Positions 6,316-12,607 of a stretch of 12,607 nucleotides of DNA are shown one piece after another. The notes below the pieces were generated by a model. The model was not told where the DNA came from and did not search any database. It worked only from the letters and a program-made list of their open reading frames with translations. Location: contig DFDV01000140.1 in the NCBI GenBank assembly GCA_002369025.1, positions 1 to 12,607 on the forward strand. The letters are read 5' to 3'. The stretch's first letter is position 1, and every line of letters begins with the position of its first letter. The DNA comes from Treponema sp. UBA3819 (GTDB lineage: Bacteria; Spirochaetota; Spirochaetia; Treponematales; Treponemataceae). The position numbers and the translations under genes were made by a program.

Positions 6316-6350
6316 TCCACCCGCCACTCCTTCCAAAAAGCCCGGATATA

Positions 6351-6379
6351 TTGAATACAAAAGCCTTTCTCGCTATAAT
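6351..6379 (+). promoter_or_regulatory. Promoter of smc
   Basis: TTGAAT (6351-6356), a 17-base spacer and a perfect TATAAT (6374-6379). Transcription would start near 6386, giving a leader of about 28 bases that holds GAGGA (6403-6407). The 98 bases between the previous stop and smc contain nothing else I can name, and no terminator for the upstream gene is visible. Confidence 0.7.
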
Positions 6380-6413
6380 AATAAAGATATAAAGTTGTTT
6401 ACGAGGAAATTGC

Positions 6414-9400
6414 GTGTTCTTAAAAAGTCTTGACATACACGGTTTTAAGTCATTTGCCGACAAAACCCATGTAGAATTTGCAGACGGCATTACTGCCCTG
6501 CTCGGTCCAAACGGATGCGGAAAAAGTAATGTTGTTGATGCCGTAAAATGGGTTCTGGCTGAAAATAAAGCAAAAAATTTGCGTGCGGGTTCCATGGAAG
6601 ATGTCATCTTTAACGGAACAGAAAGCCGTCCGCCCCTCAATATTGCAGAAGTTACACTCACAATTTCAAATGAAAACGGTCTCCTTCCCCTGGAAGATTC
6701 AGAAATTGCAATCAAGCGCCGTCTTTTCAGGGATGGCACAAACGAATACTTTATCAATAACCGCCAGGTAGGTCCTACGGAAATCCGCCGTCTCTTTATG
6801 GATACGGGTGTCGGTAAGGCCGCCTACTCTGTCATGGAACAGGGAAAAATCGACCAGATTCTTTCCAGCAAGCCTGAAGACCGCCGTTATCTTTTTGAGG
6901 AAGCTGCAGGTATCAGCAGAAGTAAGGCGGAATGTGCTGAGGCAGAACGCGAACTGGAGCGAACCAGGCAGAATCTCGCTCAGATTGAAGTTGCACTCGT
7001 AGAAAACAAGCGTTCTTACGAAACCCTTAAAGTTCAGAGTGAAAAGACCATAAAATATCGAAAACTCAAGGAAGATATTTTTAACTACGAACTGGACATT
7101 CAGCTCTTAAAGCTCAAGGACTTTACCCAGAATAAGGCCCGCCACGAAAACGCCCTTAAAGAAACCGAAGAAAAGCGCAATGCCGTTCAGAAAGAAATTC
7201 AGCAGATTCTGGACACCCTGACCGAAAACAATGACAAAATCAGAGACCTGCAGAACAAGATGACCGACCTTCAGCAGGAACTGGTAAAGATTCAGACTGA
7301 CAAAACAGGCAAATTGGACATGGCCAAGCAACTTAATCTGCAGGCTGGCGTCATAAAAGAAAAAATCGGTCAGTTGGAAGTTCACAAAAAGGCCATTCAG
7401 GACCGCATTGATGATTTGAACGAGGAAATTGATGAGCAGGAAGCAGACCTGCATTCAAAGACCAAACAGCTGGAAGACGTACAGAAAAACATCAATTCTT
7501 TCCAGGAAAACATTACCACAGCCTCCAGCCAGATAGACGAAAACCGCCGCCGTGCAGATGAAAGCGCACAGGAGATAGAAAAACTCAACGAGGAAAGAGC
7601 TGTTTTTCAGAAAGAACTCACTGCAATTACAGAAGACATCGTTACAGAACTTGATGCAAAACTTCGTGACTCAGGTTTTTCTTCCGCAGAAAGCAGAAAG
7701 GCAAAGGATGAGCTTACCGCTGCTATCGGCAAGCTGAGGGTTTATGCAGACGGACGCAAAAACATTTTCTCAGACTTTGCGGCAATCAGGGGCCATTCAG
7801 AAAACGAATGTACTCAGTTTGCTTCCGATGCCGTAAGCGCACTTGAAGAAATTGCTTCTCTCATAAGAAATATTGAAGCGGCAGTGGAAAATTATGCTGC
7901 CACTATGCCGGCATTCATTGATGAATTCCTTTCGCCGGAAGGTATCATCACCAAAAAGCGTGACATCGACAATAAAATCAGCCAGAACGCCCAGAAAATC
8001 GTTACAATTCAGGAACGTATTGCTGACTACCGCAATCAGAACACGGATTTGGCCGGTAAAATTGACGAATACAAGGAAACACTTGCAAAACTGCGGGTCA
8101 ATGAAGGCACCATGCGGGCTCAGATTGATGCTGCAAAACAGCAGGCAGACATTCTCCGCCGTTCTCTGGCAAGTGAACAGAGTACTCTCCGCCAAACCGA
8201 AGACGACTTGTATGCAGAACAGAAGCGTCAGGAAGAATTTGACGACCAGATTTATGAAATCCAGACTGCCCTCGCCCAGATTGAAGAAAGAGGCCGGGAA
8301 TGCGTCAAAAACATCAGCAATCTGAATGATGAAATCGACCGCTGTAATTCAAGCGTAAGCGGAAAACAGAACGCCCTCCGCAAAAAGCAGGAAGAACAGT
8401 CCAAATATCAGAGCCAGTATGAAAAGCTCACTCTGGATCTTGTTACCAGCGACAACGACATCAAAAACATCAAGCAGAACTTTATCGACACTCATTCCCG
8501 CGATCTTATGGAATTTGAGGAGCGCATGTATAAAATTACTACGCCCTCTGTCGTTATCCGCGAAAGCCTGAACAGCGCCCGTGATGAATTAAAAGCACTG
8601 GGACAGGTGAACCTGATGGCTCCGGAAGAATTTGGAGAACAGAAGGAACGCTACGAAAAACTTCAGGCAAGTTTTGATGACACAAACAAGTCTCTGGAAA
8701 ACCTTATCCGTGTATCCGAGGAAATCAAATCCAAGTCTACGGAAATGTTCCTAGATACCTACAACAAAATCAAAAAGAATTTCCACAATATGTTCCGCCG
8801 TCTCTTTGTCGGTGGACGTGCTGAACTGCGTCTGGTTGATCCCCAGAATGTTCTTACCACGGGTATCGATATTCTGGCACAGCCGCCGGGAAAGAAAATG
8901 GAAAACATCGCCCTGCTCTCTGGTGGCGAAAAAACAATGACCGCTGTTGCCCTGCTCTTTGCAACCTATCAGGTTCGTCCGTCTCCCTTCTGTCTTCTGG
9001 ATGAGATTGACGCCGCCCTGGATGACAAGAACGTATCCAGTTTCGTTCAGGCCCTGCGCTCATTTGCAAAACTGTCTCAGTACATTGTCATTACTCACAA
9101 CAAAAAGACCGTTATGGGCGCAAGAACCATGCTGGGTGTAACAATGGAAGAAAGCGGCGTCAGTAAAATCATTACCATGCGCCTTGATCAGGAACCCATT
9201 AAAGACGACTTTGAAGAAAACGAAGAGTTTGTTGAAGAAGACGTTGAACCCGAGACTGACGTATACATTCCGCCCCGCCCGGCAAAAAGAATCCACAATC
9301 CGGACGGCACTATAACAGACCCGGAGATTGAATTGCGAAAGCTTGCCGCTAAAAAAGCAAAGGCGGACGCCAAAGCAAAACTGGAAGCTGACAAAAAGGC

Positions 9401-9479
9401 TGAGGAACTGGAAAAAGCCGCCAGTGCTGAAGACAAAAAAGCAATGGATGCCGCCGCCGCTCAGACAGAAGGGGCATAA
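6414..9479 (+). CDS. smc: Chromosome segregation protein SMC, short hinge
   Basis: SMC is the condensin ATPase that compacts and segregates the chromosome with ScpA/ScpB. Of 1021 residues, 1-165 form the N-terminal head: Walker A GPNGCGKSN (31-39) and the family stretch from M-D-T-G-V-G-K-A-A-Y (129-138) to F-E-E-A-A-G-I-S (161-168). A long Gln/Glu/Lys-rich coiled coil runs from about 170 to 405 and returns from about 515 to 705. The C-terminal head has G-Q-V-N-L-M-A-P-E-E (730-739), the ABC signature L-L-S-G-G-E-K (834-840) and Walker B C-L-L-D-E-I-D (D863, E864). The ATPase is thus complete. Family members are usually about 1150-1200 residues. The middle (about 405-515) is short, helical-looking and lacks the Gly-rich hinge motifs. 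After the head comes an extra charged tail of about 100 residues, Lys/Ala/Glu-rich at the end. The GTG start has GAGG seven bases upstream. No scpA or scpB is nearby. Confidence 0.94.
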   Translation: MFLKSLDIHGFKSFADKTHVEFADGITALLGPNGCGKSNVVDAVKWVLAENKAKNLRAGSMEDVIFNGTESRPPLNIAEVTLTISNENGLLPLEDSEIAIKRRLFRDGTNEYFINNRQVGPTEIRRLFMDTGVGKAAYSVMEQGKIDQILSSKPEDRRYLFEEAAGISRSKAECAEAERELERTRQNLAQIEVALVENKRSYETLKVQSEKTIKYRKLKEDIFNYELDIQLLKLKDFTQNKARHENALKETEEKRNAVQKEIQQILDTLTENNDKIRDLQNKMTDLQQELVKIQTDKTGKLDMAKQLNLQAGVIKEKIGQLEVHKKAIQDRIDDLNEEIDEQEADLHSKTKQLEDVQKNINSFQENITTASSQIDENRRRADESAQEIEKLNEERAVFQKELTAITEDIVTELDAKLRDSGFSSAESRKAKDELTAAIGKLRVYADGRKNIFSDFAAIRGHSENECTQFASDAVSALEEIASLIRNIEAAVENYAATMPAFIDEFLSPEGIITKKRDIDNKISQNAQKIVTIQERIADYRNQNTDLAGKIDEYKETLAKLRVNEGTMRAQIDAAKQQADILRRSLASEQSTLRQTEDDLYAEQKRQEEFDDQIYEIQTALAQIEERGRECVKNISNLNDEIDRCNSSVSGKQNALRKKQEEQSKYQSQYEKLTLDLVTSDNDIKNIKQNFIDTHSRDLMEFEERMYKITTPSVVIRESLNSARDELKALGQVNLMAPEEFGEQKERYEKLQASFDDTNKSLENLIRVSEEIKSKSTEMFLDTYNKIKKNFHNMFRRLFVGGRAELRLVDPQNVLTTGIDILAQPPGKKMENIALLSGGEKTMTAVALLFATYQVRPSPFCLLDEIDAALDDKNVSSFVQALRSFAKLSQYIVITHNKKTVMGARTMLGVTMEESGVSKIITMRLDQEPIKDDFEENEEFVEEDVEPETDVYIPPRPAKRIHNPDGTITDPEIELRKLAAKKAKADAKAKLEADKKAEELEKAASAEDKKAMDAAAAQTEGA

Positions 9480-9482
9480 TTG

Positions 9483-9848
9483 ATGGATTTTGAAACGCTG
9501 GGTGACAGTCTTCGTGATTTTATACATGAAAAGCCTCTCATTTCCGCGCTGATCGGAATCTTCGTTCTGCTCTTTTTTGCAGCTCTGGTAATCATTATGA
9601 TTCAGACCTCAAAGCCGGCTGAACCCGTCCAGACTTTCCGTGAGGAGCCTTTTTCCGCAGATGCAAAACTGCTGATTCCCTCCTCTCCGGAAAGTGAAAA
9701 AGACTATTATCCTTCCCGCACCATAAAAAATGCATGGGAAGAAAAAGACATTGAACCCTGGTTTACAAAACCGGATGAGGAAACCCTCAAAAATCTGGAA
9801 AAGGCAAACGATGCCATAGTTTCTGATATCATAGGAGCCGCGCCGTGA
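9483..9848 (+). CDS. Small single-span membrane protein, unknown function
   Basis: A 121-residue protein with no family I recognise. A short charged N-terminus (1-18) is followed by one strong membrane span (about 20-43, rich in Ile, Leu, Phe and Ala) and a hydrophilic, acidic remainder of about 75 residues with the stretch Y-Y-P-S-R-T-I-K-N-A-W-E-E-K-D (68-82). No signal peptidase site or lipobox is obvious, so it is probably anchored as a bitopic protein. The ATG at 9483 is only four bases after the smc stop and has AAGGGG (9469-9474) eight bases before it, inside the end of smc; a TTG at 9480 is a less likely start. Its stop overlaps the next start (TGATG). Tight packing implies co-expression with smc and the following lipoprotein, but the reason is not visible. 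Confidence 0.78.
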   Translation: MDFETLGDSLRDFIHEKPLISALIGIFVLLFFAALVIIMIQTSKPAEPVQTFREEPFSADAKLLIPSSPESEKDYYPSRTIKNAWEEKDIEPWFTKPDEETLKNLEKANDAIVSDIIGAAP

Positions 9849-11680
9849 TGAAAAAAAGTTTTTTCCTTATGGCAATTATACTTTCTCTCTTTATGATTTC
9901 CTGTGGTTCAACAAAGAATGTGGCTGGAAATGAAAATCCTCTGCCTGCCACATCCCCTGCGGAAAATTCACAGCCAGCAGCTTCACCTGCAGACACTGAT
10001 AATACAGTTAGCGACAGTGAAAGCAAGGCGGACAGCGAAAAAGAAAAGAAAGAAAGCGAAACTCCGCTTGAAATAGTCTCTCAGGAAGATGTCATCCAGT
10101 CAAAACCACTGGAAGATGAAAAAGAGCCTGCTTCAACTCATATTGAAGAGCCTCAAATTCTTGATGCCCCGCCTGCAGAGACAGAACCTCTCCCTGAATT
10201 CAATCCGAATGCAGAGCATTCGCTCGCAGAAAATAAGCCCGAAGCCGTTGGAACCACTTTCGTAAATCCCGCTGAAAAAGAGACTGACTCACAAATCACT
10301 GAAGAAAGCAGCACAGACAGGGTAATACAGGAAACATCCTCTCCCGCTGAAAAAGCTTCTGCAGAGGAAAATCAAAAGCCTTCTCTGGCTTCACAAACGG
10401 CTCCCGCAGAGAATGCAAATCCCGCTTCTGCAGGTAGTCAGACAGTTTCGTCGGCAACATCTTCAGCTTCTTCCCCAGCAGCAAGTCCATCTGCAAATAC
10501 TCCGGCAGTTTCACCTGCGGCAACTACCTCTGCTGTGTCTTCTGCAGCAAGCAGTCTGGCCCCTTCCACAGCAAACTCTCAGGCAGGAGAAACGCATACA
10601 CCGGCAACCTCCTCTGCGACCACTTCACCTGCTGACTCAGAAAGCGCTTCTGCAACTTCTGCAGCATCTGCTGAAAATCAAGCGGCAGAAAGTGAAAACA
10701 GTGACGCAATAATTCCCCTTGAAAAGCAAAAGGCAGTTCCTTCCCGTTCTGTCACGATAAAGAACAATCAGTATCTGGATATTGTCTATCCGGGAAGCGG
10801 CTGGGTCTATCTGGGAGAAACGGAAGAAAACCGTGACCAGAAAAAACAGCCCCTTTTCAGTTATTTTGGACGCAAACTCGGAACTGCCGATACAACGTTT
10901 ACCCTCAGATCACGAAAATCAGGTTCAACACTCCTGCATTTTTACAAAAATGACGCCCTGACTGGTCAATACATTGACGATTATCTGGCTGTTACCATAG
11001 ACTCCGAAAATGCCAGGGCAGGAGAACGCGCTTCAGCTCCATCTTACGCCGAAGCAGTTCCTCAAAAGCCTGCCAGACAGACCCGTCAGTCCTATGAAAA
11101 CATCGTCCCCTCACCTTCTGAAGAAAAGCCTGTCACAAGTTCAGCATCAAAGGAAAGCAGTAAAAATCAGTCTGCCGGACAGTCAGAAAACAGAGCCACT
11201 ACAAATGCGGGCTCACAGACTTCATCATCCCTTATTCCGGCTCCGGAAGACAAGGGCGTAAAAACTGTTATTCAGAATACAGATTCAGTTCCCGCTGCAG
11301 ATTCAGGTTCTGTTTCTTCCGCACCTTCTTACAGCGGTTCCCAGACTTCATCCTCACAGGGGGGAGCAAGTGCAGGAAATGCGGCTGAGGGAGAAAACAA
11401 TCTTGACCTGCTGGAACAGGCAAAACGCTCTTATGCCGCTAAACAGTATGAAAAAGCACTGGAAGAAGTACAGGCATATCTGCAGGATGCTTCAGACAGA
11501 ATTGACCAGGCCCTCTATCTTCAGGGGCAGATTCTGGAAGCAGAGTCTGGCGTAAAAAACATACGCTCCTCCATCGACTCCTACGAGACACTCACAAAAA
11601 ACTATCCGATGAGTTCACTCTGGGGAAAAGCAAACAACCGCATCATTTATCTGAAGCGGTTCTATATAGAAATCAGGTAG
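9848..11680 (+). CDS. Ser/Ala/Pro-rich lipoprotein with TPR-like C-terminus
   Basis: A 610-residue predicted lipoprotein of unknown function. The signal peptide MKKSFFLMAIILSLFMIS ends at Cys19, with F-M-I-S-C as a loose spirochaete-type lipobox. Residues 20-290 are low-complexity and probably disordered: first acidic/Glu-Pro-rich, then Ser/Ala/Pro/Thr-rich (about 195-285). A compact domain follows (about 300-386; starts S-V-T-I-K-N-N-Q-Y-L-D-I-V-Y, includes G-S-G-W-V-Y-L-G), probably beta-rich. A second Ser-rich linker (390-515) contains G-S-Q-T-S-S-S twice. The last 95 residues look like tetratricopeptide helices (A-K-R-S-Y-A-A-K-Q-Y-E-K-A-L-E at 525-539, later S-I-D-S-Y-E-T-L-T-K-N-Y-P). 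The layout suggests an envelope-tethered binding protein reaching across the periplasm (inference). AGGAG (9833-9837) lies seven bases before an in-frame GTG at 9845 and ten before the ATG at 9848, so either may start it; one residue differs. Confidence 0.82.
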   Translation: MKKSFFLMAIILSLFMISCGSTKNVAGNENPLPATSPAENSQPAASPADTDNTVSDSESKADSEKEKKESETPLEIVSQEDVIQSKPLEDEKEPASTHIEEPQILDAPPAETEPLPEFNPNAEHSLAENKPEAVGTTFVNPAEKETDSQITEESSTDRVIQETSSPAEKASAEENQKPSLASQTAPAENANPASAGSQTVSSATSSASSPAASPSANTPAVSPAATTSAVSSAASSLAPSTANSQAGETHTPATSSATTSPADSESASATSAASAENQAAESENSDAIIPLEKQKAVPSRSVTIKNNQYLDIVYPGSGWVYLGETEENRDQKKQPLFSYFGRKLGTADTTFTLRSRKSGSTLLHFYKNDALTGQYIDDYLAVTIDSENARAGERASAPSYAEAVPQKPARQTRQSYENIVPSPSEEKPVTSSASKESSKNQSAGQSENRATTNAGSQTSSSLIPAPEDKGVKTVIQNTDSVPAADSGSVSSAPSYSGSQTSSSQGGASAGNAAEGENNLDLLEQAKRSYAAKQYEKALEEVQAYLQDASDRIDQALYLQGQILEAESGVKNIRSSIDSYETLTKNYPMSSLWGKANNRIIYLKRFYIEIR

Positions 11681-11681
11681 C

Positions 11682-11700
11682 TTATCCTGCAAATGGATAA
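11682..11700. repeat. Short perfect hairpin between lipoprotein genes
   Basis: TTATCC (11682-11687) and GGATAA (11695-11700) form a perfect six-base stem with a seven-base loop directly after the lipoprotein stop codon. A run of six Ts comes 15 bases later (11716-11721), too far for a standard intrinsic terminator. It may protect the 3' end of the upstream transcript or be chance. Confidence 0.3.
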
Positions 11701-11733
11701 ACTGCAGACATTGAATTTTTTATGGGAGATTTT

Positions 11734-12453
11734 ATGAAAAAGACATCAGTATCCATACTTGCGGCAGTGATATGTTCACTTCTTTTTGCGTCCTGTATCG
11801 TGCGTCAGTATCCTGCGGAAAAACGCACGGTAAGTGTCAGGGGAACAGGTTCCATTCCAGTTGAAGCAGACCGTGCCATAATCGTACTTTCTGTCATCAC
11901 AACGGCAAAAGATGCGGGAACAGCAGCAGGTCAGAACGCAGAAAAGATGACAAAGGTTCAGGATGCAGTGATTGCAGCCGGTTGTTCACGCGATTCAATT
12001 TCAACTGAAAACTATACAATTTTTCAGGAATATGAGTACATGAAGGACCGCCGCGTCCCTGGAGACTACAGGGTTTCCAACGAGATTAAAATTTATCTCA
12101 TGGATAAGAAACTTGCCAGCACCATTATTGATTCTGCAATCAAGGCCGGAGCAAACTCGCTCTCATCCCTTTCATTTACAGTATCAAATCCGGAACTGGC
12201 AATCAAACAGGCAAGAACCGCTGCCGTGCAGAATGCTCATGAAGCGGCAAAACTGATTGCAGGCACAACAGGTTCTGAACTTGGCAAGGTGCTCAAAATC
12301 GAAGAAGTAAAAGACGGCTATAATGCACCCCTCGCAAAAGCCTATGCAAACCCCAGATTTGAGTCAGCGGCATCAAACGACGTAAGTACACCCGTTCAAA
12401 GCGGCAAGATTAATTTTACCGTGACGGTGGATGCTACTTTTGAATTGAAATAA
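11734..12453 (+). CDS. SIMPL-domain (DUF541) lipoprotein
   Basis: A 239-residue predicted lipoprotein carrying the SIMPL/DUF541 domain, a family of periplasmic or outer-membrane proteins of poorly defined role (E. coli YggE is a member linked to oxidative stress). The signal peptide ends in L-F-A-S-C with Cys21 as the lipidation site. The domain covers about 33-238: it opens with T-V-S-V-R-G-T-G-S-I-P-V-E-A-D (33-47), continues with I-S-T-E-N-Y-T-I (about 89-96) and R-V-S-N-E-I-K-I-Y (about 112-120), then two long helices (A-I-K-Q-A-R-T-A-A-V-Q-N-A-H-E-A-A) and closes with I-N-F-T-V-T-V-D-A-T-F-E-L-K. This order matches the family along its full length. GGGAG (11724-11728) lies five bases before the ATG at 11734; an upstream in-frame ATG at 11722 overlaps that site and is rejected. 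It lies 53 bases after the preceding lipoprotein; no clear promoter is seen, so it may be co-transcribed. Confidence 0.9.
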   Translation: MKKTSVSILAAVICSLLFASCIVRQYPAEKRTVSVRGTGSIPVEADRAIIVLSVITTAKDAGTAAGQNAEKMTKVQDAVIAAGCSRDSISTENYTIFQEYEYMKDRRVPGDYRVSNEIKIYLMDKKLASTIIDSAIKAGANSLSSLSFTVSNPELAIKQARTAAVQNAHEAAKLIAGTTGSELGKVLKIEEVKDGYNAPLAKAYANPRFESAASNDVSTPVQSGKINFTVTVDATFELK

Positions 12454-12473
12454 AAGAGAGAAATCATTAGAAT
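12445..12473 (+). promoter_or_regulatory. Promoter of serS
   Basis: TTGAAA (12445-12450, 5/6), a 17-base spacer and TAGAAT (12468-12473, 5/6) form a strong sigma-70-type promoter; its -35 box is the last codons of the SIMPL gene. The predicted start is at or near 12480, the first base of the stem-loop that follows. Confidence 0.65.
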
Positions 12474-12479
12474 TAAAAG

Positions 12480-12509
12480 AGGTGGTTTTAATGTATCAGC
12501 CACCTTTTT
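12480..12509 (+). terminator. Terminator-like stem-loop at the 5' end of the serS transcript
   Basis: AGGTGGTT (12480-12487) pairs with AGCCACCT (12498-12505), eight base pairs including one G-U, around a ten-base loop. The run TTTTT (12505-12509) follows. This is the form of an intrinsic terminator and can end the SIMPL transcript. The serS ATG is only 15 bases further on, leaving no room for a promoter, so serS transcripts must pass through it. It is thus also a candidate attenuator or 5' protective hairpin. The loop and right arm encode a six-codon ORF (12491-12511, MYQPPF) with GGTGG five bases upstream. Confidence 0.65.
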
Positions 12510-12524
12510 AGAAGGACAGGAAAA

Positions 12525-12607
12525 ATGCTAGATTACAAATTTATCAAAGAAAATCTGGAAGCGGTCAAACAGAACATCATAAACCGCAATATGCAGGCAG
12601 ACGCAGA
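12525..12607 (+). CDS. serS: Seryl-tRNA synthetase (N-terminal fragment at window edge)
   Basis: The first 27 codons read MLDYKFIKENLEAVKQNIIN followed by RNMQADA, the typical opening of bacterial seryl-tRNA synthetase, whose N-terminal antiparallel coiled coil holds the long variable arm of tRNA-Ser. The enzyme charges tRNA-Ser (and starts selenocysteine synthesis where that exists). Only this beginning is visible; the class II catalytic core is outside. AAGGA and AGGA-like purines (12512-12522) precede the ATG at a suitable distance. Confidence 0.86.
   Translation, partial: MLDYKFIKENLEAVKQNIINRNMQADA

Noticed and set aside
6206..6757. 183-residue minus-strand ORF
   Set aside because: Lies over the end of the exported protein and the start of smc, whose head motifs are unmistakable; it is a shadow frame.
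10413..10712. Overlapping ORFs on both strands in the lipoprotein's Ser/Ala region
   Set aside because: Gln/Leu/Pro-rich products are what shifted reading of Ser/Ala/Pro repeats gives; no starts or ribosome sites support them.
11682..11721. Hairpin plus six-T run as an intrinsic terminator before the SIMPL gene
   Set aside because: The T run is 15 bases away from the stem and there is no promoter after it for the next gene.
12491..12511. Six-codon ORF MYQPPF as a separate gene
   Set aside because: Too short to call as a gene on its own; kept only as part of the serS leader hypothesis.
1..12607. CRISPR array, tRNA/rRNA, insertion sequence, phage or defence genes
   Set aside because: I looked for regular direct repeats, tRNA-like arms, transposase or integrase motifs and terminal inverted repeats and saw none; the genes are core cellular or envelope types.

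Overview
The window reads as a piece of a Treponema chromosome (spirochaete, host-associated/gut type by overall character). The reasons are the flbD-motA gene pair of the spirochaete motility operon, signal peptides and loose lipoboxes of spirochaete style, an SMC protein with an abbreviated hinge, and several secreted proteins without a widely known family. Genus is inference; no rRNA or other marker is present. Coding is dense and no stretch above 300 bases lacks a gene. I saw no tRNA, rRNA, insertion sequence, prophage or CRISPR array.

Layout. Bases 1-746 (minus): flbD and the first 171 codons of motA, the head of a motility operon that runs off the left edge. A 111-base divergent region separates it from a plus-strand two-component system (858-2941): an OmpR/PhoB-type response regulator and a membrane histidine kinase overlapping by four bases. 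The kinase gene runs 29 bases into the 3' end of hemW on the other strand. hemW and a signal peptidase I-like gene form a minus-strand pair (2913-4840) joined by a TAATG overlap. Divergent to them is smpB (4907-5371), followed by a secreted protein of unknown function with a TTG start (5446-6315). smc (6414-9479) has its own strong promoter and leads a run with a small single-span membrane protein and a Ser/Ala/Pro-rich lipoprotein with a TPR-like C-terminus (9848-11680). A SIMPL-domain lipoprotein follows (11734-12453). The window ends in the first 27 codons of serS, which has its own promoter and a stem-loop with a U-tract exactly where its transcript should begin.

The most notable points: (1) the signal peptidase I-like protein keeps the family fold motifs but has Ala in place of the nucleophilic Ser and Arg in place of the general-base Lys, so it looks like a pseudo-protease. 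(2) The smpB and lepB-like promoters appear to share one palindromic -35 hexamer (TTGCAA) and both place their -10 box only 6-7 bases before an ATG. With the response regulator, this makes three genes that look leaderless. (3) The serS 5' leader is almost entirely a terminator-like hairpin carrying a six-codon ORF, which suggests attenuation. (4) SMC lacks a recognisable canonical hinge. No wholly new multi-gene defence or biosynthetic system is evident; the region is mostly core genome with unusual details.
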